Assembly: GCA_003427395.1 (NCBI GenBank)
Contig: BFEA01000234.1
Coordinates: forward strand, 504,522 to 547,289
Length of the DNA: 42,768 bases
Source: Chara braunii
Lineage: Eukaryota > Streptophyta > Charophyceae > Charales > Characeae
Reading direction: 5' to 3'
This document shows, one piece after another, positions 1 through 10,445 of this stretch (positions within the stretch are counted from its first letter, which is position 1; every line of letters starts with the position of its first letter). The notes under the pieces were generated by a model that saw only the letters and a program-made list of their open reading frames with translations, ran no database searches and had not been told where the DNA came from. Made by a program: the position numbers and the translations under genes.

Positions 1-19
1 CCCCCCCCCCCCCCCCCCC
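1..19. repeat. poly-C run at window edge
   Basis: Nineteen C residues open the window, followed by more C/T-rich sequence. Such a run at a sequence edge may be real low-complexity DNA or a contig-end artefact. Positions 20-288 hold A-rich sequence with no recognisable gene. Confidence 0.8.
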
Positions 20-288
20 AACCCCCTCCCTCTCCTTTCTTAAAGACCATCCTCCGTTTCACGAATGGTAATCTGATAGCCCAACGTGGAGGACATTGAA
101 AACAAGACCATCTAAAAAAAAATAAAAAAATAAATAAACATCTTTCGTTCGCCAATCAAAAAAACTCGAAGCATAATCTCAAGGACGTTAAAAGACGGGA
201 AAAAAGAAAAAGAAAAGAAGTGCAATAACAAGAACAAAAAAACAAGAAAAAACGAACAAAACGGAAATGGAAGTAACTAATTACATTG

Positions 289-650
289 CGTCGAACGGCA
301 CGAAGGCAGCGGAGACGAACACACATGTCAAGCGGCGGCCACGTGTCAATCAAGAGCAAGTCCTCCACATCCCTCCCGAAGTGTTGCTCCCGGGCGATAT
401 GAAGGAAGTGTTGACAACAACAACAAACAGCAAAAAAATGCGTTGACGGCACGAGAGCAGCGGCGACGAACACACGTGTCGAGCGGCGGCCACGTGTCAA
501 TCAAGAGCAAGTCCTCGACATCCCTCTCGAAGATTTGCTCCCGGGCGATATGAAGGAAGTGTTGACAACAACAACAAACAGCAAAAAAATGCGTCGACGG
601 CACGAGGGTAGCGGCGATGAACACACGTGTCGAGCGGCGGCCACGTGGCT
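289..650. repeat. About 152-bp tandem repeat, 2.4 copies
   Basis: Three successive units start at 289, 441 and 592 with CGTCGACGGCACG-like sequence (periods 152 and 151). Each contains AGCGGCGGCCACGTG, and the first two continue through TCAATCAAGAGCAAGTCCTC to GACAACAACAACAAACAGC. The first two copies are nearly identical; the third breaks off after CCACGTGG. The short minus-strand reading frames here repeat the words DTWPPLD and are products of the repeat, not a gene. Confidence 0.9.
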
Positions 651-672
651 CAACTCAACGTGAGCCACGTGG
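641..672. repeat. Perfect 12-bp inverted repeat of G-boxes
   Basis: CCACGTGGCTCA at 641-652 is followed after 8 bases by its exact reverse complement TGAGCCACGTGG at 661-672. Each arm also contains the self-complementary CCACGTGG, a G-box type motif. This is the end of the third 152-bp unit joined to an inverted copy of itself. Confidence 0.85.
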
Positions 673-739
673 CCTCCTTCACATCCGCGGCGGATGAGCA
701 CTTCGACTAGCTGAAGAACAGTGTGCGCATAATGCTGAC

Positions 740-1618
740 CATCCTCCGACGATGACATGAATATCATGATGACGATGATGACGATAATGATCATGACGAT
801 GATGATGATGACGATGATGACGATGATGATGATGATGACGATGATGATGATGATTAACGGCGTTCTAATGAGTAGTCTAACGGTTGGCGAGCCACGTGTC
901 CAGCGGCGGCGTCGGCACTGACTACCCCACCTCCCATGACATGGTCGTCACTACGGAAACTCCAGCGTCCTACGTCGTCCAATTTAACGATGCTGAGGTT
1001 GATCGTGATCAGAAGCGCGCTGATTAGCTTAACAGCTGCCAAGCCACGTCTCCGATGATAGTGACGATGATTATGATAGTGATGGTGATTGATTAATGAT
1101 GATGATTAATGGATTGAATAATTGATTGATGATGATGATTGGTTTATAGATGACGATGATGATGACGATGATGACGAGCGTGCTAATTTGCTTGACCGCA
1201 GGCGAGGCAATTGTCCGATGATGATGATGATGATAATGATGATGATAATGATGATGATAATGATGATGATAATGATGATAATGATGATGATGACAACGAT
1301 GACAATTATGTTGATGATGTTGACAATGATGTTGATGATGATGAAAAGCGCGCTAATCCCGCTTGAGGACATTCAAGCCACGTGTCCGATTATGACGATG
1401 ATAATGATGATGAAAAGCGCGCTAATTCCGTTGACGAGAGGCGCACCACGTGTCCAGCCGCAGTGTCTGTGCTTCCACGAGATCGACATCATTACAAACG
1501 ATTAACCATCTTCGGCGACTTCCATCGCTCCAATTGCATGATGATGATGTTGATGACGTCCACGATGACGATGATGACGTCAACGATGACGATAATGCTG
1601 ATGATGAGGAGCAGCGTC

Positions 1619-1640
<22 letters not shown>
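740..1640. repeat. GAT-rich microsatellite with embedded copies of the reductase gene tail
   Basis: Imperfect GATGAT/GATGACGAT runs fill this stretch and create long spurious poly-D, poly-M and poly-I frames. Within them a roughly 45-bp word recurs near 870, 1020, 1185, 1350, 1420 and 1612: GCGCGCTAAT, then TTGACC or a variant, then GAGCCACGTGTCC and GCGGCGG. The last copy is the coding 3' end of the aldo/keto reductase gene; the others are decayed versions of it. CCACGTGTC occurs at 892, 1378, 1446 and 1646. No other gene is visible here. Confidence 0.8.
877..980 (-). pseudogene. Decayed copy of the aldo/keto reductase 3' end
   Basis: Read on the minus strand, the codons before the TAG at 877-879 spell [11 protein letters not shown], against [11 protein letters not shown] at the end of the intact reductase about 770 bp away. 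Further upstream TTMSWE matches TTWEK with a small insertion, and an in-frame TAG lies between the two blocks. The similarity covers roughly the last 30-35 codons, so this is a fragment duplicated from the neighbouring gene and then mutated. It cannot make a protein of its own. Confidence 0.7.
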
Positions 1641-2683
<1,043 letters not shown>

Positions 2684-2790
2684 GACGACCACACCCTGTA
2701 CAGCAGCACCACCTACCCACCTGCCACCTGCGTGCCCTCCTCCCGAACGAGGAGGGACCCTCCTCACCGCCTTCTCCTCTTTAACCGTGC

Positions 2791-3065
2791 TTTGGCGAAA
2801 TGCCTTCTTTCTTCCCGCCCTTCGGCGCCAAAACCTTCTTCCCGTCCCGCTCTCCTTCGCCTTTGGCGCCGAAGTCTTACTCCTTTCCCGCGCTTACCCT
2901 TTGCCCGTCTAATCCTTTATGACCGCAATTTGGCGCCAAAGCCCTCCTTTCCCGCCCTTACCCTTCGCCCGCCTTATCCTCTATACTCCCGCCCTTTGGC
3001 GACGAAGCCTCGAAGTCTTTTCCCTGTGGCTCCGCGCTTTGGCGCCAAGGCCTTCCTTTCCCGCC
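2791..3065. promoter_or_regulatory. Cluster of E2F-like sites upstream of the reductase gene
   Basis: Six TTTGGCGCC-type words lie in about 260 bp: 2791 (TTTGGCGAAA), 2821 (TTCGGCGCCAAA), 2862 (TTTGGCGCCGAA), 2929 (perfect palindrome TTTGGCGCCAAA), 2995 (TTTGGCGACGAA) and 3038 (TTTGGCGCCAAG). TTTCCCGC half-sites occur at 2884, 2948 and 3057. The E2F/DP consensus is TTTSSCGC, so each is a good match. The sites begin 108 bp upstream of the reductase start. The stretch is a degenerate pyrimidine-rich repeat with spacing of 40-70 bp, so the motifs may be shared by descent. No gene is seen in 2684-3328. Confidence 0.5.
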
Positions 3066-3328
3066 TGAACCACTCACCACCAGAGGACGCGCTCTCGTTC
3101 TTCCTCAATCTCTCCCTCCTTTCCCACTTTCTCCCCCCTTCCTCTCCTCCCGCCTTCAACTGCCCTTGCCGCCTGAGCGTGTCTACGGCTCTCACGGGCA
3201 AAAGCGACGGCCTGGCTGCACGACGACCGCCATAGCCTTCGCAGCACGAGGTTCTACCTCGACCTTCGTGCTTCAGGCTTCAGGCTTCAGCTTCACCCTC
3301 GAGTTGCAATAGCCCCCAGGATGATAAA

Positions 3329-3472
3329 GCAGCGTTGAGTCTCCTCAACGCCCGAATCTGGACGTGTTTATGGAGATGTGCGGTCGAAGAAGCTCTGCAC
3401 TCTTTATGCACAATTCCTGCAAACACATCCATGTCCCGATTCAGTTCAGGCATTGAAGAAACTCAACGCTGC
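3329..3472. repeat. 144-bp imperfect foldback, hairpin-precursor-like
   Basis: The left arm begins GCAGCGTTGAGTCTCCTCAA and the right arm ends in its near reverse complement. Pairing runs for about 28 bp with four differences, then weaker pairing continues past a 5-base bulge. If the minus strand is transcribed, all four differences in the first 28 pairs become G:U wobbles; on the plus strand they are C-A mismatches. The loop is about 50 nt. It could be a small MITE or a miRNA-like precursor; no clear target duplication is seen. Confidence 0.6.
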
Positions 3473-3691
3473 TGATGGGACTTTGGTCCTCGGGCCCTTG
3501 TCCATCCACTCAATTATTTTATTTTATTTTTAACTAATATATTCTTCTATCATCGAATCCCCTCTCTTTCCCGCGCATGTGCAAAATGAGAACGAACTTC
3601 TCGTAGAATATGACCAGGCACTCGCGCATGTGAAAGGCAAAAATGTAAACACCAAAAAGGCGACGGGCACATGCCAGCAGGGAATTCATTC

Positions 3692-4001
3692 TTTTTTTTT
3701 TTTTTTTTTTTTAATTCTTTAAGCCCAACCAATTCAATTACCTGTCAAATCTGGACAGGACGGCCTTTCAGGCCTTTTTTNTTGTTCATTATAGTATTAC
3801 GGGGAACCCCGTAGCAGCCACATCCGTGCTCAAGCCTCCAANGAGGGAACATGCGGGAGCTGCACCCACCAGCAGGTGCGATACCTGCTACAGCAGGTGG
3901 GCGATACCGGCCAGGGGTCAGCCTGTAACATCAGGACCGAGCTTCTTCGATGGGCCAGTCACTGTGCCTCCCCTCCGGTCCCCTCCCCCTATGAACATCA
4001 G
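3692..4001 (-). mobile_element. 5'-truncated tRNA-SINE, family with palindromic tail
   Basis: On the minus strand this is the 3' part of the SINE seen at 15512-16053. It runs from CTGATGTTCATAGGGG through CGGTATCGCCCACCTGC and CTACGGGGTTCCCCGTAATA to GGCCTGAAAGGCC and an A21 tail (T21 at 3692-3712). The tRNA-like head is missing. CATTC occurs immediately outside both ends (3687-3691 and 4002-4006), consistent with a short target duplication after target-primed insertion. Two ambiguous bases (3781, 3842) lie inside it. Confidence 0.85.
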
Positions 4002-4076
4002 CATTCTCATTTTTATTTTTATTTTTGTTTGATTTCAAAGAAGTGAGCAATCGGGGCCGGGGTCCCCACAATTCAA

Positions 4077-4181
4077 CCGGGGGCAAGGTCCCACTTGCAC
4101 GGATTACGAGAATCTGGCCGTTGATCTCTGTTATCTACGGTCAGTATCGCTTAATTCGTGCAAGTGGGACCTAGCCCCCGG
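4077..4181. repeat. 105-bp foldback element, MITE-like
   Basis: CCGGGGGCAAGGTCCCACTT at the left end is matched by its reverse complement at the right end, with one difference in those 20 bases; pairing continues through GCACGGATTA. Inner segments CTGGCCGT and ACGGTCAG also pair, so almost the whole element folds into one hairpin with a loop of about 8 nt. No coding capacity and no clear target duplication are seen. Confidence 0.75.
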
Positions 4182-4225
4182 ACTGGAAACTTCTGGCAGC
4201 ATTGTGGAGCTTTTTGCGGGGGGCC

Positions 4226-4300
4226 AACTATGCGGAGGTCACAAAAGAAGTTCGTAAATGCAATTTAAAAACGGTTTTGCCCTTCAGTCAGGGCCCAAGT
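4226..4300 (+). repeat. Dispersed repeat, shared with 42125-42203
   Basis: AACTATGCGGAGGTCACAAA, then GTTCGTAAATGCAATTT and CAGTCAGGGCCCAAGTTT, correspond to the sequence beginning AACTATGGCGCAGTCACGAA just right of the 72-bp satellite. The short word ACTGAACTGCCAACCC at 4675 and 5372 may belong to the same family. Between 4300 and 4540 there is a T run (about 4331-4353) and no recognisable gene. Confidence 0.6.
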
Positions 4301-4540
4301 TTGACATGAGTTGAGTCAGGGGTGGCAGGGTTTTTTTTTTTTTTTTTTTTTTTTACTCAAAAAATGGTGAGATATGATCATTGAAATGACCGGCCCCAGG
4401 CAATTCAGAATGATTTCATTCTCCACATCTGAGGGCATTTGGATTCGAACTTGAGTCTGTATTTCAACAGTTCAGGGGTGTACGAACAGAGATAGGCCCC
4501 TTGGTGCAGGGTGGGCAGTTTAGCCACCCTTGGCATTAAA

Positions 4541-4617
4541 TTTTCAGTTCACGGTCCAGTCGCATCCCTACTTTCATGTGTCAAAATCAGTCTAAATTGC
4601 GACTGGACCCCTGACTG
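4541..4617. repeat. Inverted repeat around GGTCCAGTCGCA
   Basis: GGTCCAGTCGCA at 4553-4564 and its exact complement TGCGACTGGACC at 4598-4609 are flanked by a second pair, TTTCAGT at about 4541 and ACTGAAA near 4614-4620. The result is an imperfect hairpin of about 75 bp. It may be another small foldback transposon remnant. Confidence 0.6.
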
Positions 4618-4834
4618 AAACTCGCAACTGTAAGAAAAAAAAAAAAAATAAAAAAAATGAAACACCCAACTGTGACTGAACTGCCAACCCAAACTTCCAA
4701 AAGACTGAACTGCCTATATTGGGATCCTTTTATTATTATTATTATTTTATTTTTTTTAAGGCCCTTGCAAGGCCTCTATCCTGGTGGTGGTAAGAGAACC
4801 ACCGGGATTGAGGCTGAGGCTTTGCCTGGCGGGC

Positions 4835-4888
4835 CACTCCATCTGTTGGTGGGGAGCAACACCTGCTGGAAACCGGGTCCAGCGTCCC
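4835..4888 (-). repeat. Short A-tailed dispersed repeat, copy 1
   Basis: The minus strand reads GGGACGCTGGACCCGGTTTC, CAGCAGGTGTTGCTCCCCAC, then CAACAGATGGAGTGG. The same core occurs five more times in the window (4935, 16520, 26777, 27932, 28472), four of them on the other strand. This copy lacks an evident A tail. Confidence 0.8.
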
Positions 4889-4934
4889 TAAATACATCTT
4901 CACAAAAGGAACATCTTGAGAGTGGTGCCATTGT

Positions 4935-4958
4935 GCTGGAAACCGGGTCCAGCGTCCC
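4935..4958 (-). repeat. Short dispersed repeat, copy 2 (partial)
   Basis: Only the first part of the core is present: GGGACGCTGGACCCGGTTTC followed by CAGC on the minus strand. It lies about 50 bp from copy 1 in the same orientation, so a local duplication or two insertions are both possible. Confidence 0.7.
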
Positions 4959-5006
4959 ATATCCAATCTATTTTTCCAAACCTAGCCAGCAGCAGGGTCG
5001 GGTATT

Positions 5007-5040
5007 GGGGGGGGGCACCGGGGGGCACCGGGGGGCACCG
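5007..5040 (+). repeat. G-rich minisatellite, GGGGGCACCG x3
   Basis: Three exact 10-bp units (5011-5040) preceded by a G run give four closely spaced runs of five or more G. This is a strong G-quadruplex-forming sequence on the plus strand. No gene is visible in 5041-5467, which also contains an A run (about 5345-5370) and T-rich tracts. Confidence 0.8.
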
Positions 5041-5467
5041 GTGGGGCCTCCTGCCATCCCCTAGCCTCTGCCATCCTCCTACAATCCCCATGGCTCTTAC
5101 TGTGTCTTATTGTGTCTTTACTCTCTGCAGTTGCTGTTGAAAAAGGCTGACAACATCGGCAGGCTAACTTGCACTGCAACATGCTATGTCCTATTTGAGA
5201 AATTTAAATGTCACTAATTCCCCAAATATTCCTCCAGGGCCAAAGGGTGAGGGGGAAAAGGATTGCCTTGCTGGACCCGTTTTCCAGACCTGTCATATGA
5301 ACCATACCGGTGTGCCTGGATCATACGACACTGGCTGCCCTTACAAAAAAAAAAAAAAAAAAAAAAAAAAGACTGAACTGCCAACCCCCTTTTTTTTTCT
5401 TTTTTTTTTTCCCCTTTTTTTTGCCAACCCTAAATTCAACTGCATTTGGAACTTTGGACCTGACTTG

Positions 5468-5487
5468 GGGGCTCGTTAGACACTCCT
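5468..5487 (+). repeat. Left terminal inverted repeat of the PIF/Harbinger element
   Basis: GGGGCTCGTTAGACACTCCT, preceded by the TTG target copy at 5465-5467. The next 120 bp are GC-rich with CCTCGGGG/CCCGAGG words also found near the right end, so a looser subterminal similarity exists. No gene is seen from here to 6095. Confidence 0.85.
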
Positions 5488-6095
5488 TGGGGCGTCCTCG
5501 GGCTCCGAGGGAAAATCCTCGGGGCCGCCCGATGATTTTCCCGCTTTCGTTCCACTCGTCCCTCGGGACGATCCCCGAGGATGCTCCAAGGACTGGCCGC
5601 GGGGAGTCGTATAATGTTATACGCGGCCGCGGACGACTGTTTGGGCGGCGGTCCATCGTCTGGTGTCCGTGTGGCCAGCCTTGGTCCACCACGTGCGGGC
5701 GTCGAATTTGAAAAGGGACTGGCCACGTCGTGGCAAAAGGAAAATCACGCGCGCGCGCATGTGGTTTCGAAATTCAAAATTTGAATGGGCCGAGCATGGC
5801 CTCTGGAGATGCGTGCGTGGGACGACCCCATCGGGGAAGCGCAGGGGTGTTGCAGTGGGCGTCATGCGGATGAGCTCGTAGCCGTTTGGGCGTCACCACA
5901 AACTTCCACACGTATTACAAGATGTGATGCACCCTGCCTACGGCGACTGCAGCAAGCGCCGTGTTCCGCCTTGCGTGTTCGTGTTCGCACAATCTGTTGC
6001 AACCGCCATCTCCGTCAACTTCTTCGTCGTCAGTGTCCATTGGTGGCGGCCTTGTGTCGTGTTTTCGGCATCTTCTGTCGGCGTGGGTGAGTGCG

Positions 6096-7503
6096 ATGTC
6101 TTCCGTAGTCGATGTGCGTTCGGTCGGTGATGGGGATGAGGCCGGGGCTAGGTTATCCGTTTTGGAGAGGGCTGCAGTGACGGCTGTTGTCAACACCGTC
6201 ATCATGCGTTGCGAGATGGAGGGCGCAGGTGAACGACTGAGGGCACAGCTACGCGCGCGAAGAAGGAAGCTGATGCAGTCGCCGGCCTCTGAAGGGTTCG
6301 ATAGCGTCGCCATATGTGACGCCGTGATGGAGGTATGCTATGCCCTAGGGTGTGGGGGACTGCCAATCGACCCCAAGGTGGTGGATGAAATGGAGGAGGG
6401 GGGGGACTTGGGAGGATCTTCGCCCTGCAGACGACGCCATTGAAGAGTACTTCCGCGAGAAATTACGGATGCTGCCACGTGTCTTCCGCGAGATCGTTGA
6501 GAACTTGTCGCCGATTCTCGAGCAACGTGTGACGTTCTACAGAGAGCCTTTGCAGCCAGACCACATCGTCACCTACGCGCTGTACCGATGGGCGTCTGGC
6601 GAGACATACGAGAGCAGCAGCTGCAGCTTTGGAATTGGCAGGGCTTTGGGTTTGGTGGTCGTCCGGGACGTCACTGCTGCGCTGCTATTGGTGCATAGAA
6701 GGTGGCGTGGCCGAAAAGGGTGCAGAAGGCGGTTGTTCTGCGTGCTTTTGCGGACAAGGGTTTCCCCAACTGTCATGGGTGTATCGATTGCACCCATGTC
6801 TATATCGACAAGCCGGCGAACGCACCTCCAGAAGACTACTTCGATCGCAAGAGACGATTCTCTATCGTCGCTCAAGTTGTGGTGGACTTGGACTTGCGCG
6901 TGCTCGATGTGTTTGTGGGTTATCCGGGGAGCTTCCACGACGTCATGGTCATCCATCTGTCCAGTCTATGGTCACGTGCGGCGGTGGGAGAGTTGTTCAC
7001 AGGGCCACCTGTGCTGCTACCATTCCAAGTGCAGACGAATGGTTATCTGCTGGGCGACAATGGCTACCCGCCGAGCGAATGGATAGTTGTTCCGTATGGC
7101 GGCATAGCGCAGTACCCGTTCGAGATCCGTTTTGACAACAAGCAGAAGACCGCGAGGGGGGCAGTGGAGAGGGCCTTCGGGAGACTAAAGGGAATGTGGC
7201 GTTTGTTTCTTCGCTCGCACAAGACGAACATGGAGACCTTGCCGCAGCAGTTCGTGGCCGTCTGCATCTTGCACAACATCCTAATCGACGTTGGCATCCC
7301 TTTCGATGAGAACTTGTTGTGGGAGGTGGACGCCAATGGAGTTCACCGTCGAGTGGATCTTGGGATCCAACGCCCCCCGGGCCCTTGTGCATGGAAACTT
7401 CTACGGGGGAAGCGATAATGCTGCGTCAGGCGCTGGCGGAGCGAATGATGCAGCAATGAGCGATGTCGACGGCGTGGGGCGGCAGTACATGTTGCCTGCG
7501 TAG
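6096..7503 (+). pseudogene. HARBI1-like DDE transposase, broken
   Basis: This is the transposase expected to cut and move the surrounding element. The N-terminal helical part starts at MSSVVDV (6096). Near 6385-6400 the frame shifts to the one reading TWEDLRPADDAIEEYF and continuing to YALYRWASGETYESSSCSFG, the conserved HARBI1 N-terminal region. A second shift near 6690 leads into the catalytic part. That part contains the DDE residues of the DDE_Tnp_4 fold: D in CIDCTHVYIDKP, D in LLGDNGYPPSEW and E in GAVERAFGRLKGMWRLF. A third shift near 7375 precedes a C-terminus ending QYMLPA at 7503. The gaps between the frames are too short for ordinary introns, so decay or sequencing errors in G/C runs are the simplest explanations. 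Confidence 0.85.
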
Positions 7504-7911
7504 GTGGAAGAGCGTTTGACGGCGCTAGTAGAAGGAAGCAGTGTGCGAAAAGACGATGGGGATAGTAAATGTCTCATGCCGTCCAATTCATCGTTGTCAT
7601 TGTGAAACGAAGACCGGAGTACGTTTGTATATTGTTGTAGTCCCCATCCATTATGTCGTCCAGATTTCGATTATGACGACCTTTTTTTTCCGAATCCCCG
7701 CCTTGAGATTGACGCGTTCGTAGTGCTCCATTCCCAGTTTAGAGGCAAGTCGTAGGGCGACAGATGTGGTGGAGGCGGACGATTAGTGTGGTTTGTGTAT
7801 CGTGTGGATATGGAAATCGGGTCTGTGATGTGAGACAGACGCATTCATGCGTAGGGGTTCCTTTTCCCCGTTTTTCGAAGTGCAATGGTTTACACACACT
7901 ACTTTTTTATG
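7419..7911 (+). repeat. Long inverted repeat, left arm
   Basis: About 490 bp starting at TGCTGCGTCAGGCGCTGGCG, in the transposase 3' end, recurs inverted at 8420-8911 with small differences. Matching small frames on opposite strands (MCEKTMGIVNVSC at 7541 and MCEKTMGTVNVSC at 8788, minus) are by-products of the duplication. The arms are separated by about 510 bp with no recognisable gene, which includes an A27 run at 8274-8300. Confidence 0.85.
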
Positions 7912-8419
7912 ACAAGGGTTTGATGATTGTTGTGTTGTGTTCGCGGATTTTTATTGCTTGCCGTTGACTGTTTTCCTCCCTGTCATGTGCACTGCATGGT
8001 GAGATGAGGGCGTACTTACGTGCGTCATGATGTGAATGACTGCAAGCCATTGATGATAGCATTCATTTGTGTTGATATTCGTCCATAGTCCAAATGGTGG
8101 AGTGCATTTTTTGTGTTGCGAATCATTCATGCCATCTTCGTGAAAGTGTTGTCACTGGTTTACTGATGAATGTATGAAAAAGAAGTACAGGCTATGAAAA
8201 CTACAATCTCTTACACTGATTTGAAGTACATTATCACCAAAAGCTTTACATGGAAACTTTGCAATCTGAAAGGAAAAAAAAAAAAAAAAAAAAAAAAAAA
8301 GGAGTACGATATAAAACGACCATTCGCAATAGCATACGAAATAATATCGCCACCAATGATGCGCATAGACATGATGCATATGAATGACACCGCACACTGG
8401 AGGATATGAATGACACCAC

Positions 8420-8911
8420 ATAAAAAGTACACTGTGTACACCATTGCACTTCGGAAAACGGGGAAAAGGAACCCCTACGCATGGATACGTCTGTCTCACA
8501 TCACGAAGCCGATTTCCATATCCACACGATACACAAACCACACTAATCGGCCGCCTTCACCATATCTGTCGCCCTACGACTTGCACATAAACTGGGAATG
8601 GAGCACTACGAACGTCTCAATCTCAAGGCGGGGATTCGGAAAAAAAAGGTTGTCACAATCGAAATCTGGACGACATAATGGATGGGGACTACAACAATAC
8701 ACATACGTACTCCGCTCTTCGTCCCACAATGACAACGATGAATTGGACGGCATGAGACATTTACTGTCCCCATCGTCTTTTCACACACTGCTTCCTTCTA
8801 CTAGCGTCGTCAAACGCTCTTCCACCTACGCAGGCAACATGTACTGCCGCCCCACGCCATCGACATCACTCATTGCTGTATCATTCGCTCCGCCAGCGCC
8901 TGACGCAGCAA
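8420..8911 (-). repeat. Long inverted repeat, right arm
   Basis: This is the inverted copy of 7419-7911, beginning on the minus strand at 8911 with TGCTGCGTCAGGCGCTGGCG. It includes the last codons of a second transposase copy (AASGAGGAND-like), so it comes from a related element inserted or rearranged head to head. Positions 8912-9212 show no gene. Confidence 0.85.
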
Positions 8912-9212
8912 ATATGTACATCGACGACAAAAGACGACGCCTGGATGTCCGTCATCATCCATGTTCTTATCAGTCGTCATCGCCGCTATTCCACCCTACG
9001 AAGCGTCTTCGTGGGGTGCAACCGTTACCTTTTCCATGTTTGTGCGCCGCCCACCATCCCCCACTTCCAGAGACGTCGTCTTCTCATCGCGCATCCGGCA
9101 CGTCATCCATCGTCGCTCTTTACTGGCCATGCCATGTCTCCTCGCCCTTCCGCATAGCGCGCCGCCATACAACACCATTTCTGCTTCTCCGCGCATGTCC
9201 GGAAGACTACAT

Positions 9213-10445
9213 TCACGAATCTCCGCCACCGTCCTTCTCTTCATCTTCGTCATCGATATCAGGAGGTCCTGTGCCTAACCAATCTAGTCGTCTGGCGTGT
9301 TCAGGAGACGTCAACGTGGTGTCGTTGTAGAACGTAACCCCACACGAAACCCACTCGGGGATGTACACCGGAGGGTCGACCAACGCCATGGGGGGCTTCC
9401 CCATTTTCTCCGTCACTGCATTAACACACTGCAGAACATGGCGGCGCGCGTCGAACGATCGATGTAGCGACGCAATGAGCGTTGGTTTGGCAATGAGCTC
9501 CACTAGATAGGACGCCTCGTAATGCCAGCGAAGATTATCTCCCGCCATCCGCATGATCAATATGGCGGCAGACAACAAAAGGCACATGCAGTCTGCCACG
9601 TTCCTCAACCTGTCGTACGATATCCGCCCACCGTCTACCCCCTCCCCCATGTCGACCGTTTTCGTGAAAGCTCCCACCAGATGCTGCGTTGTGGACTCCT
9701 GATACAACGCCATCTCGTCGTCCTCGTGCCTATCGTGTATCACGCCACCTACGTACCAGATGGAGAGCTTCATTTGAAGGTCAAAAGTGTTATGGACGAT
9801 TGTCGGACTCACGCATACCCGCCTGTCCTCTCCATACCAGATGGTGCGGGCGATGTCTGTGGCCACGTGGTTCAGCACATAGTCGTAGGAGCAGTGATAC
9901 CCGCGCGCGCGACAGAGGGACTTGAAGATCCACCCATTGATGATGCGCAACGTGATGCTCTGCACCCTCACAGCCCTCTCCTTGGCGGCCCCCAACTCCG
10001 ACTCGTCTTCCAACTTCTGTTGAGGGAACGTGGAGTCTGGCAAGACAATGCTTTTTCTTATCTCCGGCAGCCTGACACCCGTGGCGATGGTGAGGAGGTG
10101 CACGCGCATCTCGTGGATAATCGTGAACATCCTATGCCCCTCCGTCTCGTTCCAGAAACGCAGATCGTCCACCCACAGTCTTGTTTTCGCCTCCAGAGCT
10201 TCCTTACCGGCGGATCGCCTCTGCCTGGTAATGGTAGGATCGTCATCATCTGCATTAACACGGTCGTCGCCACCACCTTCCCCCCCGCCCCCCGTAGATG
10301 AACCACCACCGGAAGCCACCGCTTGCGCATCATTCGTGGGATCTCGCATCATCGGTTGTCCCGTCACCGCCGCATTCACCGTCGTCCCTCCTTCCCTTCT
10401 TGCCTGTCCTGTTGTGGGCGTCGCGGGGTTCGAAGGCGGCCGCAT
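9213..10445 (-). CDS. Unrecognised 410-residue protein in the PIF/Harbinger element
   Basis: This is a long open frame in keeping with real coding DNA. A low-complexity N-terminus (Gly/Ser-rich, then acidic DDDD near residue 67) is followed by about 300 residues of ordinary composition. These include WVDDLRFWNETEGHRMF, INGWIFKSLCRARGYHCSY, IWYGEDRRVCVSP and VADCMCLLLSAAILIMRM, and an acidic tail (DIDDEDEEKDGGG). I recognise no catalytic motif. From memory, similar proteins accompany trihelix and Harbinger genes in charophyte genomes; this could not be checked. The frame to its right (10376-10969, minus) overlaps it in another phase and looks like its N-terminal continuation, so the true gene may be longer and frameshifted. 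Confidence 0.6.
   Translation of the reverse strand: MRPPSNPATPTTGQARREGGTTVNAAVTGQPMMRDPTNDAQAVASGGGSSTGGGGEGGGDDRVNADDDDPTITRQRRSAGKEALEAKTRLWVDDLRFWNETEGHRMFTIIHEMRVHLLTIATGVRLPEIRKSIVLPDSTFPQQKLEDESELGAAKERAVRVQSITLRIINGWIFKSLCRARGYHCSYDYVLNHVATDIARTIWYGEDRRVCVSPTIVHNTFDLQMKLSIWYVGGVIHDRHEDDEMALYQESTTQHLVGAFTKTVDMGEGVDGGRISYDRLRNVADCMCLLLSAAILIMRMAGDNLRWHYEASYLVELIAKPTLIASLHRSFDARRHVLQCVNAVTEKMGKPPMALVDPPVYIPEWVSCGVTFYNDTTLTSPEHARRLDWLGTGPPDIDDEDEEKDGGGDS

Noticed and set aside
1106-1505. Long poly-I, poly-D and poly-M reading frames
   Set aside because: They are translations of the GATGAT microsatellite and have no protein-like composition.
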